A stretch of 64,000 nucleotides of DNA. It comes from Peribacillus simplex NBRC 15720 = DSM 1321 (lineage in GTDB: Bacteria; Bacillota; Bacilli; Bacillales; DSM-1321). Numbering within the stretch: position 1 is the first letter of the stretch; every line of letters begins with the position of its first letter. The notes beneath the pieces were generated by a model. The model worked only from the letters and a program-made list of their open reading frames with translations. It was not told the origin of the DNA and ran no database searches. The stretch is taken from the NCBI RefSeq assembly GCF_002243645.1, contig NZ_CP017704.1, forward strand, positions 5,350,001-5,414,000. The letters run 5' to 3'. Below are positions 1-8,717 of this stretch, piece after piece. A program made the position numbers and the translations under genes.

Positions 1-1
1 G

Positions 2-412
2 TACGAAGGTTTACTGGATGTATTCGATAAATATGGATATTACTTGGAAGATTTACGATCGTTGACTTTAAAAGGAATGGAAGGTGCGAAGCAAATTCAA
101 GCGATTCTCAATGAATTCCGGGAAAATCCACCAGATCAAATCTCTGGTCATCAAGTAGTGGTTCAAGAGGATTATCTAAGCAGTAAAAAATACATGTTTG
201 GGACAAATAGGGAAGAAGACATCAAGCTCCCAAAGTCGAACGTATTAAAATACTTTCTTGAAGATGGGACATGGGTATGTTTACGACCTTCGGGAACAGA
301 ACCTAAAATTAAATTTTATTTCGGTGTTCAAGGAAGCTCGATGAAGGAAGCTAAAGGGAAATTATCCGCCGTTATGAAAGACTTTATGAGAAGAATCAAT
401 AATATGCTTTAA
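2..412 (+). CDS. pgcA: Alpha-phosphohexomutase (phosphoglucomutase), C-terminal part
   Basis: Partial gene cut by the left window edge; the reading frame is open from base 2. It would interconvert glucose-1-phosphate and glucose-6-phosphate in the cytoplasm, feeding UDP-glucose for teichoic acid and glycolipid synthesis. The visible 136 residues are the C-terminal phosphate-binding domain: the family loop RPSGTEPKIK is present, followed by a short helix and the stop. The wording of the tail matches the Bacillus PgcA (YhxB) branch rather than GlmM. The catalytic serine and metal loop lie outside the window. A strong terminator follows 40 bp after the stop, so this is the last gene of its unit. 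Confidence 0.9.
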   Translation, partial: YEGLLDVFDKYGYYLEDLRSLTLKGMEGAKQIQAILNEFRENPPDQISGHQVVVQEDYLSSKKYMFGTNREEDIKLPKSNVLKYFLEDGTWVCLRPSGTEPKIKFYFGVQGSSMKEAKGKLSAVMKDFMRRINNML

Positions 413-451
413 AGAATGACTCTCATTCTGAGGATCTTCGTAAAAAACTAG

Positions 452-491
452 GGTCAGCATTCATTATGTAAAGAAATGCTGACCTTTTTTT
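452..491 (+). terminator. Intrinsic terminator after pgcA
   Basis: A perfect 10-bp stem (GGTCAGCATT at 452-461 with AATGCTGACC at 475-484) is followed by seven T residues. Confidence 0.9.
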
Positions 492-1309
492 GTCTGTCAA
501 TTCTAAATCTAGCATCCAGCCTTCCGGAGTCATAAATACCCTTCTTAGAAATCAAGATTTCAAGTAGGTCGTCTTTAGCCCTTAGTGGCTGAATAGAGTA
601 TATCCAAACATGGGTAGGGGATAGGGGGCTTATGCGGATATGTATGACTATTCGACACTAATTGGAATATAGAGCATATAATATACTATTCCAATCCACA
701 AAATCCCCCTATGATAGTAGCCTTGCTGATACCGTATGAGGTTACGTAGTACAGTTGTACAGGCCCTAGGATGGACCTTATGAAAGGTGCTAAATAGGGA
801 GGATTTTTTTAAGGATTCTCATCGGCGTTCATGTTGAGGCATTTCCCAATGAGACAAGCCTTGAAAAGTGACTTAAAAGATGAAATCTTAAAATGTAAAA
901 ACACGTACATTTAACATCATACATAATCGAACATTCAAACAAAAAAACAGCCTATGTTAACTATGGCATAGTAATGTTATAAAGATATATTTTATATAGC
1001 GTGGAACCTCGAATTGGTTCCTTACGGTGTCTCTAACACTTTCCAGGGGACTTGCCGAAATTATTTAAAGAGCTGGAGTATCCGTTACTCAACCCTTCGA
1101 GGTGCTATTCGGAAAGCAGGTTTTGCTTAATTCATTACAGAAGAAGAGGGGGAAACAACTAAAAGTAGTACTTTATTCCTTTATAACCATTTCTCAAACC
1201 TCATAGGCCCATTAAATGGATAACGTTAGCGTCCTATATGGTTGGAATAATTACCTCGGCTGGAAATTAAGTGAACCCTGCATCAGTGGAAAAGAGGACT
1301 TTGTTTATA
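492..1309. other. Gene-poor decayed stretch
   Basis: No credible coding frame: all six frames are broken by frequent stops. I see an inverted repeat ATTGGAATA (661-669) / TATTCCAAT (687-695) and a small hairpin GGAACC/GGTTCC (1003-1021). Nothing else could be recognised; it is probably eroded coding DNA next to the transposase remnant. Confidence 0.5.
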
Positions 1310-1690
1310 TGCGTAATAGGAATGCGGTATAACAAGGTGCTGTGGTCACATGAGGCATGTCCTTTAATGAAACGCCATTAATCTCATATACGAAATTGCC
1401 TAATTTGATTTTTGTACCTTTAAGTACATTTTTAATTTGATTATGCTCTCTAGCTCGTACTTCAATAATACTTCTGCAATATGGAACAGGCTCACGCAAT
1501 TCTCGCTGATTTCAATCAGCGAGAAAGCTTTGCTTCAACACCGATGGCAACTAATACTTCCAGAGGCAATATGTTTTGCGTTAATAACCAAAAATTCCAT
1601 TTCTTCATTTAGTTCATGAAAGGCTCCAAAAAACACCTGTGCTTTTATATACAGTTGCTGTGATTATTGAAAACAGAGTATTAAATTTAA
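1310..1690 (-). pseudogene. IS110-family transposase remnant
   Basis: On the minus strand, pieces of an IS110-type transposase can be read in alternating frames. Around 1626-1656 there is YKSTGVFW (family pattern ESTGVYW). Near 1570-1620 comes HELNEEMEFLVINAKHI, like the segment before the catalytic DED motif. From 1499 down there is RSIIEVRAREHNQIKNVLKG, close to the family pattern RSLIEERSREHNRIQKVLEG. The KTDVKD segment expected between them is missing and frames change at least twice, so the gene is dead. No terminal repeats or C-terminal domain are visible. The family assignment rests on these three ordered matches. Confidence 0.65.
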
Positions 1691-1881
1691 AAGCCATGGA
1701 ATAAAGTATTAGAAGCTAAATGGAGCTTGCTTAGTTATTTTTTTCATCTGTATTCGTTTCACCACCAACTTTCTTCCTTTTTATTCTTTATAAGCAGGGA
1801 AAGAAAGTTGATGTCTTTTAAAAAGAAGTTCATGAGATTGAAATTTTCTTTTTTTCGAAAAAACGTCTATTCCCTGCGAAG

Positions 1882-2273
1882 GTGAGTGAACATGAAAGAA
1901 TGAAAACAAAAGTGATAAAAATAATCAGTGGAAACAAGGTAACTAGATTAACTGTTCAACTTGCAGATACTCAAAGAAAAAGAGAAAAGGGCTTGATGTT
2001 TGTTGGGAAATTACCCGAAAATGAGGGGATGTTATTTGTGTTTTTAGAAGAAATATATGGTTGATTTTGGATGAAAAACACATTTATTCCTTTATCTATC
2101 GCTTTTCTTGATTCATATGGGGTAATTCTAAAAATACTTGATATGGAGCCTTGTATAGAGGATTATTCCCTACGTATGATCCAGGAATTTTTTATTATTA
2201 TGCAATTGAAGTGAATCTTGGATGGTTTGAAAAGAATCAAATCAAAGAAGGGGACTATATAAAGTTTAATTGA
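1882..2273 (+). pseudogene. DUF192 family protein, broken
   Basis: The start is GTG at 1882 (or ATG at 1900) behind GAAGGTG. The conserved DUF192 order is readable: KREKGLMFVGKLPENEGMLF, then FWMKNTFIPLSIAFLDSYG, then DMEPC, then WFEKNQIKEGDYIKF. An in-frame TGA at 2062-2064 interrupts it just before FWMKNT, and a frame change near 2160-2195 is needed to reach the C-terminal part ending at TGA 2271-2273. The remnant length (392 nt) is not a multiple of three. DUF192 proteins are small and of uncertain function. Two lesions make this a pseudogene. Confidence 0.8.
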
Positions 2274-2396
2274 ATTCATATCCGCATCTCTAGTTCTTGG
2301 AGGTGAATTTTTAAAAAGGGTATGTATGTTAATGATGCTAGGAAGATTGTGAAGAGTTTTACTTAAACTGAAAAAGATGTTTTACTTCATTACCGG

Positions 2397-2420
2397 GAGC
2401 TGTTCAGCAGCTCTTTTTTT
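2397..2420 (+). terminator. Intrinsic terminator
   Basis: Six-bp stem GAGCTG (2397-2402) / CAGCTC (2408-2413) followed by a run of eight T residues. It follows the broken DUF192 gene by about 120 bp. Confidence 0.75.
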
Positions 2421-2835
2421 ATGCAACTAGAGAGGCAGGTTTATTGAAGGGTGATCGATTCATATTAGATCACAAGGAGGGTAAAATAACCAAAATAATT
2501 GTAAGAGGTGTTTATATAAAGCAATTTGTTTTGTGGATATTTGTTATATTAACTTTTATTTCTCCGTTCCTAACAAAGGCTATACCTATGCCTTTTAGTG
2601 GTGGAACCGTACCATAATTCATGAGGTTTTTAAATTATGCCAAGCCATATGCATTTCCTCAGTTCTGATTTCAAAAGAAGTTTTGACAGGATGATTATTA
2701 AATTTAATCGGAGTAGTGGAGAAATTTCTCCAAAAAATCTATTGCGATATATGAAAATATCATCTAAATGAGGTACTGCAATTTTAATATTTCAATATAA
2801 AGAAGTAGAAGAATTCAAAAAGGCCTTCTTAAAAA
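2421..2835. other. No gene recognised; short open fragments
   Basis: A short plus-strand frame near 2490-2617 behind AAGGAGGG encodes a hydrophobic peptide but lacks a standard start codon. A 43-codon frame begins at an ATG near 2637. Neither resembles a family I know. The stretch looks like eroded coding sequence. Confidence 0.4.
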
Positions 2836-2874
2836 TAAAAGAAAACCGTACTCAAACGCCCGGTTTTCTTTTTG
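2836..2874. terminator. Bidirectional terminator
   Basis: Stem GAAAACCG (2841-2848) / CGGTTTTC (2861-2868), with A-rich sequence on the left and T-rich sequence on the right. It can serve the minus-strand gene ending at 2876 and any transcript from the left. Confidence 0.75.
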
Positions 2875-2875
2875 A

Positions 2876-4273
2876 TTATTGATGTTTATATACTAATTGC
2901 CTCAATAAAATTTCCAATGGACCATTCAGATTATTTTTTTCTAATAAAGTGGCCAAAACGACAGAAAGGGACCAAATTCCTACAGCCATCATAGCAGCTA
3001 TACCGTTACTCACACGCCCACCTAAATCAAGTGCTACTGGTGATAGAAATAACACAAGCATTGCCTCATTCCAAACATAGAAAGTTAATGAACGTTTCCC
3101 TAAAGCCATTAAAGAATGGCTCATGTACCCAGGATTTTTTAACCTTGCCCCAATCCATCCAAAAATCGCCGCATAGGCTAGTCCTCCTGGGATCCCTGTT
3201 AACATGTGCAGTCCGGATATTAAACCTGCAATAAAGAACCCAGGGTGCCACACGCTCCCTATAAAGGATAGAGGTAACGCTCCTAGGAATGAGACAGTCA
3301 ACCCAATAATAGTTATGAAATAAAGTGTTCTTACATGCTGTTCAGGTTTTGTTAATACCTGATATCTAGCAATCCACATTCCAGCCAAAACGGAAGGAAG
3401 AATCGGGAACATTAAATGAATCATGATAGGAATGATAGGGAAAGAAAGCATGGATATCATGGTTATGCTTAGGTATGTGTCTGTGGCTGAAACCTCTGGA
3501 GCAAAACCATAACTTCCGATTTCTTGCATGTTGAAGCCCCATATTATAGGGGTAAAAAGACAATATAATAATGTAATAATAGTTAACGTTCGTATTAGTG
3601 CTTTGATCTCACGTGTTAATAGCCAACTAACGAGCAGCCCTGCTAAACCGTATGCCATTAAAATGTCTTGACCACCGATGAACACCGCTAACATGATCCC
3701 AAATAAAATCAAATACCAGGAACGCCGTTGTATCGTTTTTAAGGCAACTTTTTTCCTTTTACCTTTAGAGATTTGACTTTCGAATGAGAGTACTAAACCA
3801 TACCCAAATATTACGGCAAACATCGCTCTTGCCCGGTTATCAATAAAGAACATGCCAAAAAGATTCACGACTTGATCAAAAAAATTTATACTTTCCGCCC
3901 TTTGCATGATCCCAGGTTCAGAGTTGTACAAATATAGCGGGGCATGTGCGAGGGCAATGAGCAGTAACATGGCACCTCTTGCTAAATCTAATGAAACGGC
4001 ACGTTTTTTTCCATTTGTTATGCTATATTGTTTAACGGAATGGACATACTGATCTTCTCCTTGGACTTTGAGAAATACTCCTGGTTTTTTCAAATCTTTA
4101 CATAATGCTTGTTTTTTTAATATCTTTATCCCGAATGTCATTCGTCTTGGATAGAATATCGAATTTAGACATGAACTGCGTCGTCCATCCTCTAATTTAC
4201 CTAGGCTATATTCCTGTTTATTAGGATCTTTTTCAACCCATGGGAAGCCATGCAGCAAGAAAGCATCTTTCAT
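2876..4273 (-). CDS. DUF418 membrane protein, start region disrupted
   Basis: The conserved part begins at KKRAVSLDLARG (about residue 89 of the open frame) and continues through about ten hydrophobic segments to the C-terminal DUF418 region with LGKRSLTFYVWNEAML. That core of about 377 residues is close to the usual family length of about 390. The preceding 88 residues look non-homologous, and the frame-opening ATG at 4273 has no SD. The only good initiation signal is AAGGAG (4057-4062) with ATG at 4047-4045, but that ATG is one base out of frame with the core and meets TAA within ten codons. One indel between 4047 and about 4033 would restore a normal gene. Function unknown; possibly transport. 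Confidence 0.75.
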   Translation of the reverse strand: MKDAFLLHGFPWVEKDPNKQEYSLGKLEDGRRSSCLNSIFYPRRMTFGIKILKKQALCKDLKKPGVFLKVQGEDQYVHSVKQYSITNGKKRAVSLDLARGAMLLLIALAHAPLYLYNSEPGIMQRAESINFFDQVVNLFGMFFIDNRARAMFAVIFGYGLVLSFESQISKGKRKKVALKTIQRRSWYLILFGIMLAVFIGGQDILMAYGLAGLLVSWLLTREIKALIRTLTIITLLYCLFTPIIWGFNMQEIGSYGFAPEVSATDTYLSITMISMLSFPIIPIMIHLMFPILPSVLAGMWIARYQVLTKPEQHVRTLYFITIIGLTVSFLGALPLSFIGSVWHPGFFIAGLISGLHMLTGIPGGLAYAAIFGWIGARLKNPGYMSHSLMALGKRSLTFYVWNEAMLVLFLSPVALDLGGRVSNGIAAMMAVGIWSLSVVLATLLEKNNLNGPLEILLRQLVYKHQ

Positions 4274-4293
4274 TGGCGTTCGTAGCTTTTCTT

Positions 4294-5484
4294 TTATGCT
4301 GCCTTTTTTTGTTTCTGGTCTAAGCGATGACTCAGAAAAGTTAAAGAACTTGCCAAGATAGCAATCAGCCCGCCTACCAATGTCACACTCATCAAATTTC
4401 CCTGATGGTAAACAATTCCGCCTAATGCGGAACCAAAGGCGATACCGACATTGCTTGCCACTGGCATCAGTGAAGCAGCCAGTCCTGTAGCTTTTGGTTG
4501 ATAAATACCGGCAAGGTCTATCAAATATAGCTGGGTAGATGTTGTTAAAAGGATGGCCATTAATGACATCAAGCTAATGTTAACCAACCCAAAGATAAAA
4601 TTATCTGTCGTCCAATATAAACTGATCAGAACAACTGCTTGCACGAGAAAAACAAACCGGAGGCGTCCGATGGCATTGTAGCTGGCAATCTTACCAGCGA
4701 GTATGTTGCTGAAAATGGAAATAAATCCGTAGCCAAACAAGATCCAACTGATTGAACCGCTTGGTGCTTCCATTCCTTTCAGGATCGGTACAAGATACGT
4801 ATAAACGGCATACGTCGCTCCAAATCCAAGCGATGGAATGAAAAAAGCCATTAAGATTCGTGGGTGTGTTAACAAAGAAAATTGATCACGCATTGAACTG
4901 CGGAATGGACTGTGCATAGTAGGCAAAATGAAGAAAGATGCCAAAAACGCAATTCCACCGAGAAAAGTCGTTAACAGGAAGGTTGCATTCCAGTCGTACC
5001 TTTCAGCGATGACAGTGCCTATTGGCACTCCGATCACGTTTGCAAGTGTAAAACCACCGAAAACGAATGATATAGCAAGTCCACGTTTTGCGATTGGCAT
5101 GTTTTCACTGGCAACAATCATGGCAAGAGAAATTAAAACTCCTGTTACAATCGCAGTCATCATCCGAAGTGCAAGGAGCATGACATAGGTCGTCGAAATC
5201 ACGCACAAAGCATTCAGGATGATGAACGAACCTATCAAAAACAACATCCATTTCCGTTTTGGAAAATGGCTTGTTGCCGACATCACGAGTGGTGTGGCAA
5301 TGGCAAACGTAATGGCAAACGCAGAAACGAGTGTGCCTGCTTTTGCATTTGTAATATGGAGACTCGAGGAAATATCGGTTAAGATCCCGACGATAACAAA
5401 TTCGCTTGTCCCGAGAACAAATGTTAATAAAGTAAGTGTTAAGATGAGCAGCCAATGCCGCTTGGTTAATTCTGTGGTGTGCAT
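4294..5484 (-). CDS. MFS transporter, DHA1 drug-efflux type
   Basis: A 396-residue, 12-segment major facilitator protein of the AraJ/YdhP-like branch, which exports drugs or sugars by proton antiport. The N-terminus shows FVLGTSEFVIVGILTDIS, typical of this branch, and later SHFPKRKWML between segments 2 and 3. The open frame extends upstream to 5559, but ATG at 5484 is preceded by AAAGAGGT at good spacing and starts at MHTTELTKRHW, so I place the start there. It ends 20 bp upstream of the DUF418 frame on the same strand, so the two may be co-transcribed. Substrate cannot be read from sequence. Confidence 0.88.
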   Translation of the reverse strand: MHTTELTKRHWLLILTLTLLTFVLGTSEFVIVGILTDISSSLHITNAKAGTLVSAFAITFAIATPLVMSATSHFPKRKWMLFLIGSFIILNALCVISTTYVMLLALRMMTAIVTGVLISLAMIVASENMPIAKRGLAISFVFGGFTLANVIGVPIGTVIAERYDWNATFLLTTFLGGIAFLASFFILPTMHSPFRSSMRDQFSLLTHPRILMAFFIPSLGFGATYAVYTYLVPILKGMEAPSGSISWILFGYGFISIFSNILAGKIASYNAIGRLRFVFLVQAVVLISLYWTTDNFIFGLVNISLMSLMAILLTTSTQLYLIDLAGIYQPKATGLAASLMPVASNVGIAFGSALGGIVYHQGNLMSVTLVGGLIAILASSLTFLSHRLDQKQKKAA

Positions 5485-5559
5485 AAATACCTCTTTCCTA
5501 GATGAATGTAAAAGTGTCACAGGGTGGAAAAACAATCTAACTATCATACCATAAAACAT

Positions 5560-6110
5560 TTTTATGAGGAAAACCCTTGCATAGTTATCGTTGATTATTT
5601 CCTGCTAAAAAAACTTGTACCTGAATCATTCACTAATTTTACCGTAACCTGTTATGTTAGAAAACAAAAAAAGAATTCGAAACGGATTAATAAGGAAAAG
5701 CATAAGGGTAACAAGATAATAAAAATTTACTCTATATCAGGGAGAAGACATAAATCAAACAAGAAGGATGGGATCCTGATGGTTGATGAAAAAAACGGGA
5801 ACAATAGAAAAAGAAACTTATCGATAATCTGAAGAGGGAAGCTGTCAAAAATATCATAGCAATAACGGGAGACCTAGCAAAATTAGATGCTAAAGTCAAT
5901 AATACTTACACTGTATACATCAAGGATGGAAGGATGATAAAGAAGCAAACAAATGGGAAGTGTGTTGTCATTAATGGGAAAATACAAGGATGAAAATTAG
6001 TGAAGGAATAAAGAATGCACTTTTTAGAATGCTAAGGAATATAGCGGCTGGACAGTTTCCTGCTTTTAAACCTGGTAAGGAATAAAGGCGATAAAATAGT
6101 TGTATAGCGT
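5560..6110 (+). other. Two coupled micro-ORFs, probably a gene remnant
   Basis: A plus-strand frame from about 5826 to 5993 includes DLAKLDAKVNNTYTVYIKDG and ends in TGA overlapping the ATG at 5990. That ATG opens a 31-codon ORF (5990-6085) with FRMLRNIAAGQFPAFKPGKE. A possible original start is ATG 5779 behind AAGGATG, but one or two frame changes would be needed to connect it. A terminator follows at 6111. I do not recognise either peptide; either a decayed gene or a very small operon. Confidence 0.35.
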
Positions 6111-6154
6111 AAAAAAATACTCTGGGATGAGTTATTCTCCAGAGTATTTTTTTG
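6111..6154. terminator. Intrinsic terminator
   Basis: AAAAAATACTCTGG pairs with CCAGAGTATTTTTTT (6139-6153). The stem is long, with A-rich left and T-rich right ends, so it may work in both directions. It isolates the following Fur-controlled operon from upstream transcription. Confidence 0.85.
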
Positions 6155-6229
6155 TACTTGGCAGCGGTAGCTAGGCACCTATTTTTCCGAGGCAACAAAA
6201 CAAAAATATGAAAATTTAGCTAAAACAGA

Positions 6230-6283
6230 TTGACAATGATAATCATTATCACATAAAATACTAATTGAAAATGATTATCAATT
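6230..6283 (+). promoter_or_regulatory. Sigma-A promoter with two Fur boxes
   Basis: TTGACA (6230-6235) and TAAAAT (6254-6259) form a promoter with an 18-bp spacer. The spacer is filled by GACAATGATAATCATTATC (6232-6250), matching the classical 19-bp Fur box at 17 positions. A second box, GAAAATGATTATCAATTTC (6266-6284), lies at the expected start point. Fur-Fe2+ bound here would block polymerase, so the following genes should be induced by iron limitation. Confidence 0.85.
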
Positions 6284-6416
6284 TCGATTATTTCTCTGCA
6301 TGTTAATAAAATGAATTCCGAATAGACGGTACCTCTGTCAAAAACGAACTGATTGACAAAGTGCCAAGATTGAAGAAGAATTCAAAAAACTGAATGTGAG
6401 TGAAGGAGGAGCACCT

Positions 6417-6815
6417 ATGGATAAAAATTTTATAATATTAGAACTATTTCAGCATGAAGTAAGCTGCTGCTGTCCGGGTCAAACGCACCACCATATAATT
6501 GAGTTTCTCCAAGGAGATGTTTGGACAATTACAAACGAACGGAAGTACATTGATTGCCTAGGATGGCACACATTAATCGTTGTCAACAACGAGTTTCAGT
6601 TTTTTTTGCACGTGGAAGATATCGAGGAACTGTATTCCAAGGGCAGCATTTGCTCCATTTTGGATTTGAACCTAAAAATTAATCATTTGAGTTTTAAAGT
6701 AAACGAAGCACTCGATGCACATGATAGGGAGTCATTTCTTTCATTTTCCGATGAACTGAGCAACGTACAAAAAATTAAGAATAAAATGAACTCTGGAGAT
6801 GTACATGCTTTTTAA
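6417..6815 (+). CDS. Small Cys/His-rich protein with IDEAL-like C-terminus
   Basis: 132 residues from ATG 6417, chosen over GTG 6396 because AAGGAGG lies directly upstream. The N-terminus contains a tight cluster SCCCPGQTHHH (residues 16-26), three cysteines and three histidines that could bind metal or an Fe-S cluster. The C-terminal part VNEALDAHDRESFLSFSDEL resembles the IDEAL motif (IDEAL-x2-D-x-E-x-F) of Bacillus proteins that often mediate protein contacts. First gene behind the Fur boxes, 70 bp before the flavodoxin. I do not know a function; a role in iron-limited Fe-S or electron-transfer metabolism is inferred from regulation and neighbours. Confidence 0.75.
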   Translation: MDKNFIILELFQHEVSCCCPGQTHHHIIEFLQGDVWTITNERKYIDCLGWHTLIVVNNEFQFFLHVEDIEELYSKGSICSILDLNLKINHLSFKVNEALDAHDRESFLSFSDELSNVQKIKNKMNSGDVHAF

Positions 6816-6885
6816 GAAAACCAATTTCATGTACATATAACATAAAAACAATAAATCGTTCGAGATGTTGGAAGGGGAACTTATC

Positions 6886-7347
6886 ATGTCTAAAATCATT
6901 ATAATTTTTGCCAGTATGAGTGGAAATACAGAAGAAATGGCGAATACCATTGCAGAAGGACTCACAGAAATCAGTGATGTGAGTATCGAAAAGATAGATA
7001 TAATGGATGGTCCTGAAGCTTCCATACTTGAAGATTACGATGGGATCATATTAGGGGCATATACGTGGGGAGACGGAGAGTTACCCGATGATTTTTTAGA
7101 TTTTTATGAGGAAATGGAACATATTGATCTAACAGGAAAGAAAGCTGCGGTGTTTGGTTCCTGCGATTCATCTTACCCACAATATGGTGCAGCCGTAGAT
7201 ATTTTGACAGAAAAATTAAGGGAACAGGGTGCTGTTATCGTCCTGGAAGGGTTAAAAGTAGAATTAACCCCAGATGATGAGGATGTTAAAAACTGCCAAA
7301 ATTTCGGGAGGGAATTTATAAAGAATAGTTTTGTCACTTCAATATAG
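6886..7347 (+). CDS. Flavodoxin, short chain
   Basis: 153-residue cytoplasmic FMN carrier that can replace ferredoxin when iron is short. The FMN phosphate loop SMSGNTEEMANTIAEGL sits at the N-terminus, and YTWGDGELPDDFLDFYEEM and FGSCDSSYPQYGAA match the two isoalloxazine loops. Start at ATG 6886 behind GGAAGGGGA. It resembles the YkuN/YkuP flavodoxins of B. subtilis, whose operon is also Fur-repressed, fitting the Fur boxes here. A 33-bp gap separates it from the next gene. Family assignment is firm; the partner is unknown. Confidence 0.92.
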   Translation: MSKIIIIFASMSGNTEEMANTIAEGLTEISDVSIEKIDIMDGPEASILEDYDGIILGAYTWGDGELPDDFLDFYEEMEHIDLTGKKAAVFGSCDSSYPQYGAAVDILTEKLREQGAVIVLEGLKVELTPDDEDVKNCQNFGREFIKNSFVTSI

Positions 7348-7380
7348 AATATAAATTTTATGAGGAGAGAGGTGAAGGGA

Positions 7381-8154
7381 ATGATCGGCAGGGAACATCG
7401 GATTTCCATCGCTACTTTAACTGATTATCATTTACAAGATTTTATAAGATGTCCTTATCAATTTTACTATTTTCATATAGAAGGAAAAATCACCACTCAA
7501 TCGGATTGGAGGAAGATGGTTCAATTTGTGGTTAATCAAGTTGTAAGTCGATATTATAAACTTCCTCCAATAAGTCAGACGACTAAGAAGGTTTTGGAGT
7601 TCATAGATGATCATTGGAGTGCCATTGATGTACGTCATTTCGAGTCAAAGATTCATTATTATAAGGCTCTTGCTAATATTACAGACCATTTACTCCAATT
7701 TTTAACTACTAAAAAAATTGAATATCCACCTTTGCTTTTATATGAAAAATTTAACATGCATATTGATGAGTTAGGGACCGAACTTTCCTTAACTTTTGAA
7801 GTGGCAGAATGGTCAGGCAACTCACTCATCATAAAGAAGTATTTAGTTGATACGCATGAAGAAATGAATCTTTTATTTAATAATATGATTTCGGTATTTT
7901 GTGAAAAGGCATTTGGTCAATTACCGGAAAGAATAGAGATATACTCGCTTATGGAAGGTAAAATAGAAACTTTTATACCAACCAAGAAGGATGTTTCTGG
8001 TGGGTTGGAATACCTCAACATGATCAAGAATCTTTTACAAGAACCCAAAAAGTATTTGAAAACGGATCCCTTAACAGTTTGCAAAAGCTGTTCTTACCAA
8101 AAAAGATGTGATGAAGGAATTAATATAAACCAAGAAAGATTTAATAGTCAATAA
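7381..8154 (+). CDS. Cas4/AddB-like PD-(D/E)XK protein with Fe-S cysteines
   Basis: 257 residues from ATG 7381 behind GAGAGGTGAAGG; an upstream ATG at 7360 lacks an SD. The protein begins with a motif typical of the PD-(D/E)XK/Cas4 group, LTDYHLQDFIRCPYQFYYFH, with Cys24. It ends with CKSCSYQKRC (Cys234, Cys237, Cys243): the 1+3 cysteine pattern that holds a [4Fe-4S] cluster in AddB and Cas4. The expected catalytic D...(D/E)xK is not clear: the segment around EVAEWSGNSLIIKKYLVD lacks the usual DYKT-like ending, so it may be inactive. Third gene of the Fur-controlled operon. No cas genes are nearby. Superfamily by motif; role unknown. Confidence 0.7.
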   Translation: MIGREHRISIATLTDYHLQDFIRCPYQFYYFHIEGKITTQSDWRKMVQFVVNQVVSRYYKLPPISQTTKKVLEFIDDHWSAIDVRHFESKIHYYKALANITDHLLQFLTTKKIEYPPLLLYEKFNMHIDELGTELSLTFEVAEWSGNSLIIKKYLVDTHEEMNLLFNNMISVFCEKAFGQLPERIEIYSLMEGKIETFIPTKKDVSGGLEYLNMIKNLLQEPKKYLKTDPLTVCKSCSYQKRCDEGININQERFNSQ

Positions 8155-8717
8155 TCGTGTTTAAAAAACCTGGAATCATTGCCTGTATTATTAGGAATTA
8201 CCGTTTATTAAAGAGAAAAGAAACGTTCTTGGATTTTGCCTAATTAACTGAATCAGAGAAAAATCCTTCCAAAAAGGTTTTGGAGGGTTATTGGGCATGG
8301 CCTAAAATAGTAGACCATAAGGGAAATGAACCTTTTAAAGAAAGATATTGACATGCTATTAGCTGGTATATTTCTCTAACGGAGGCTGTTAAATAACCAT
8401 TGTATTAAGCAAAAAAACAATGAGATTTGAGTGTGAAAAGAAGTCTTGTCTAATTATTACAATTTATATTCCAAGAATAACCTCGATAGAATATAAGTTG
8501 AAAACCAAATTCAAGGCAGTTAAGTAATAATCAAATCATTTAAAATGGTAAAAAATAGATTTATAAAAGGGAATTCAATACTTTTGTTGAACATGAATAT
8601 TGTGGAACATTTTACCTGTTTAACATTGTAATCGTTTACATCAAGACATCTAACATATTTAACTTGATCATGGTAGTGATTATAAGTACAAAATCATTAG
8701 AGAATGGAGGTTAACCC
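8155..8717. other. Intergenic region with gene debris
   Basis: Short pieces on the plus strand read like eroded protein (for example GYWAWPKIVDHKGNEPFKER near 8290-8345), interrupted by stops. No family could be named. AATGGAGG at 8703-8710 is the SD of the next gene. Confidence 0.4.

Noticed and set aside
5524..5832. 102-codon plus-strand open frame upstream of the Fur region
   Set aside because: Start lies inside the divergent MFS promoter area with no SD, lysine/asparagine-rich low-complexity product, and other frames there look like gene debris.
7381..8154. CRISPR-Cas locus (Cas4)
   Set aside because: No repeat-spacer array and no other cas gene in the window; the gene is in a Fur-regulated operon with flavodoxin.
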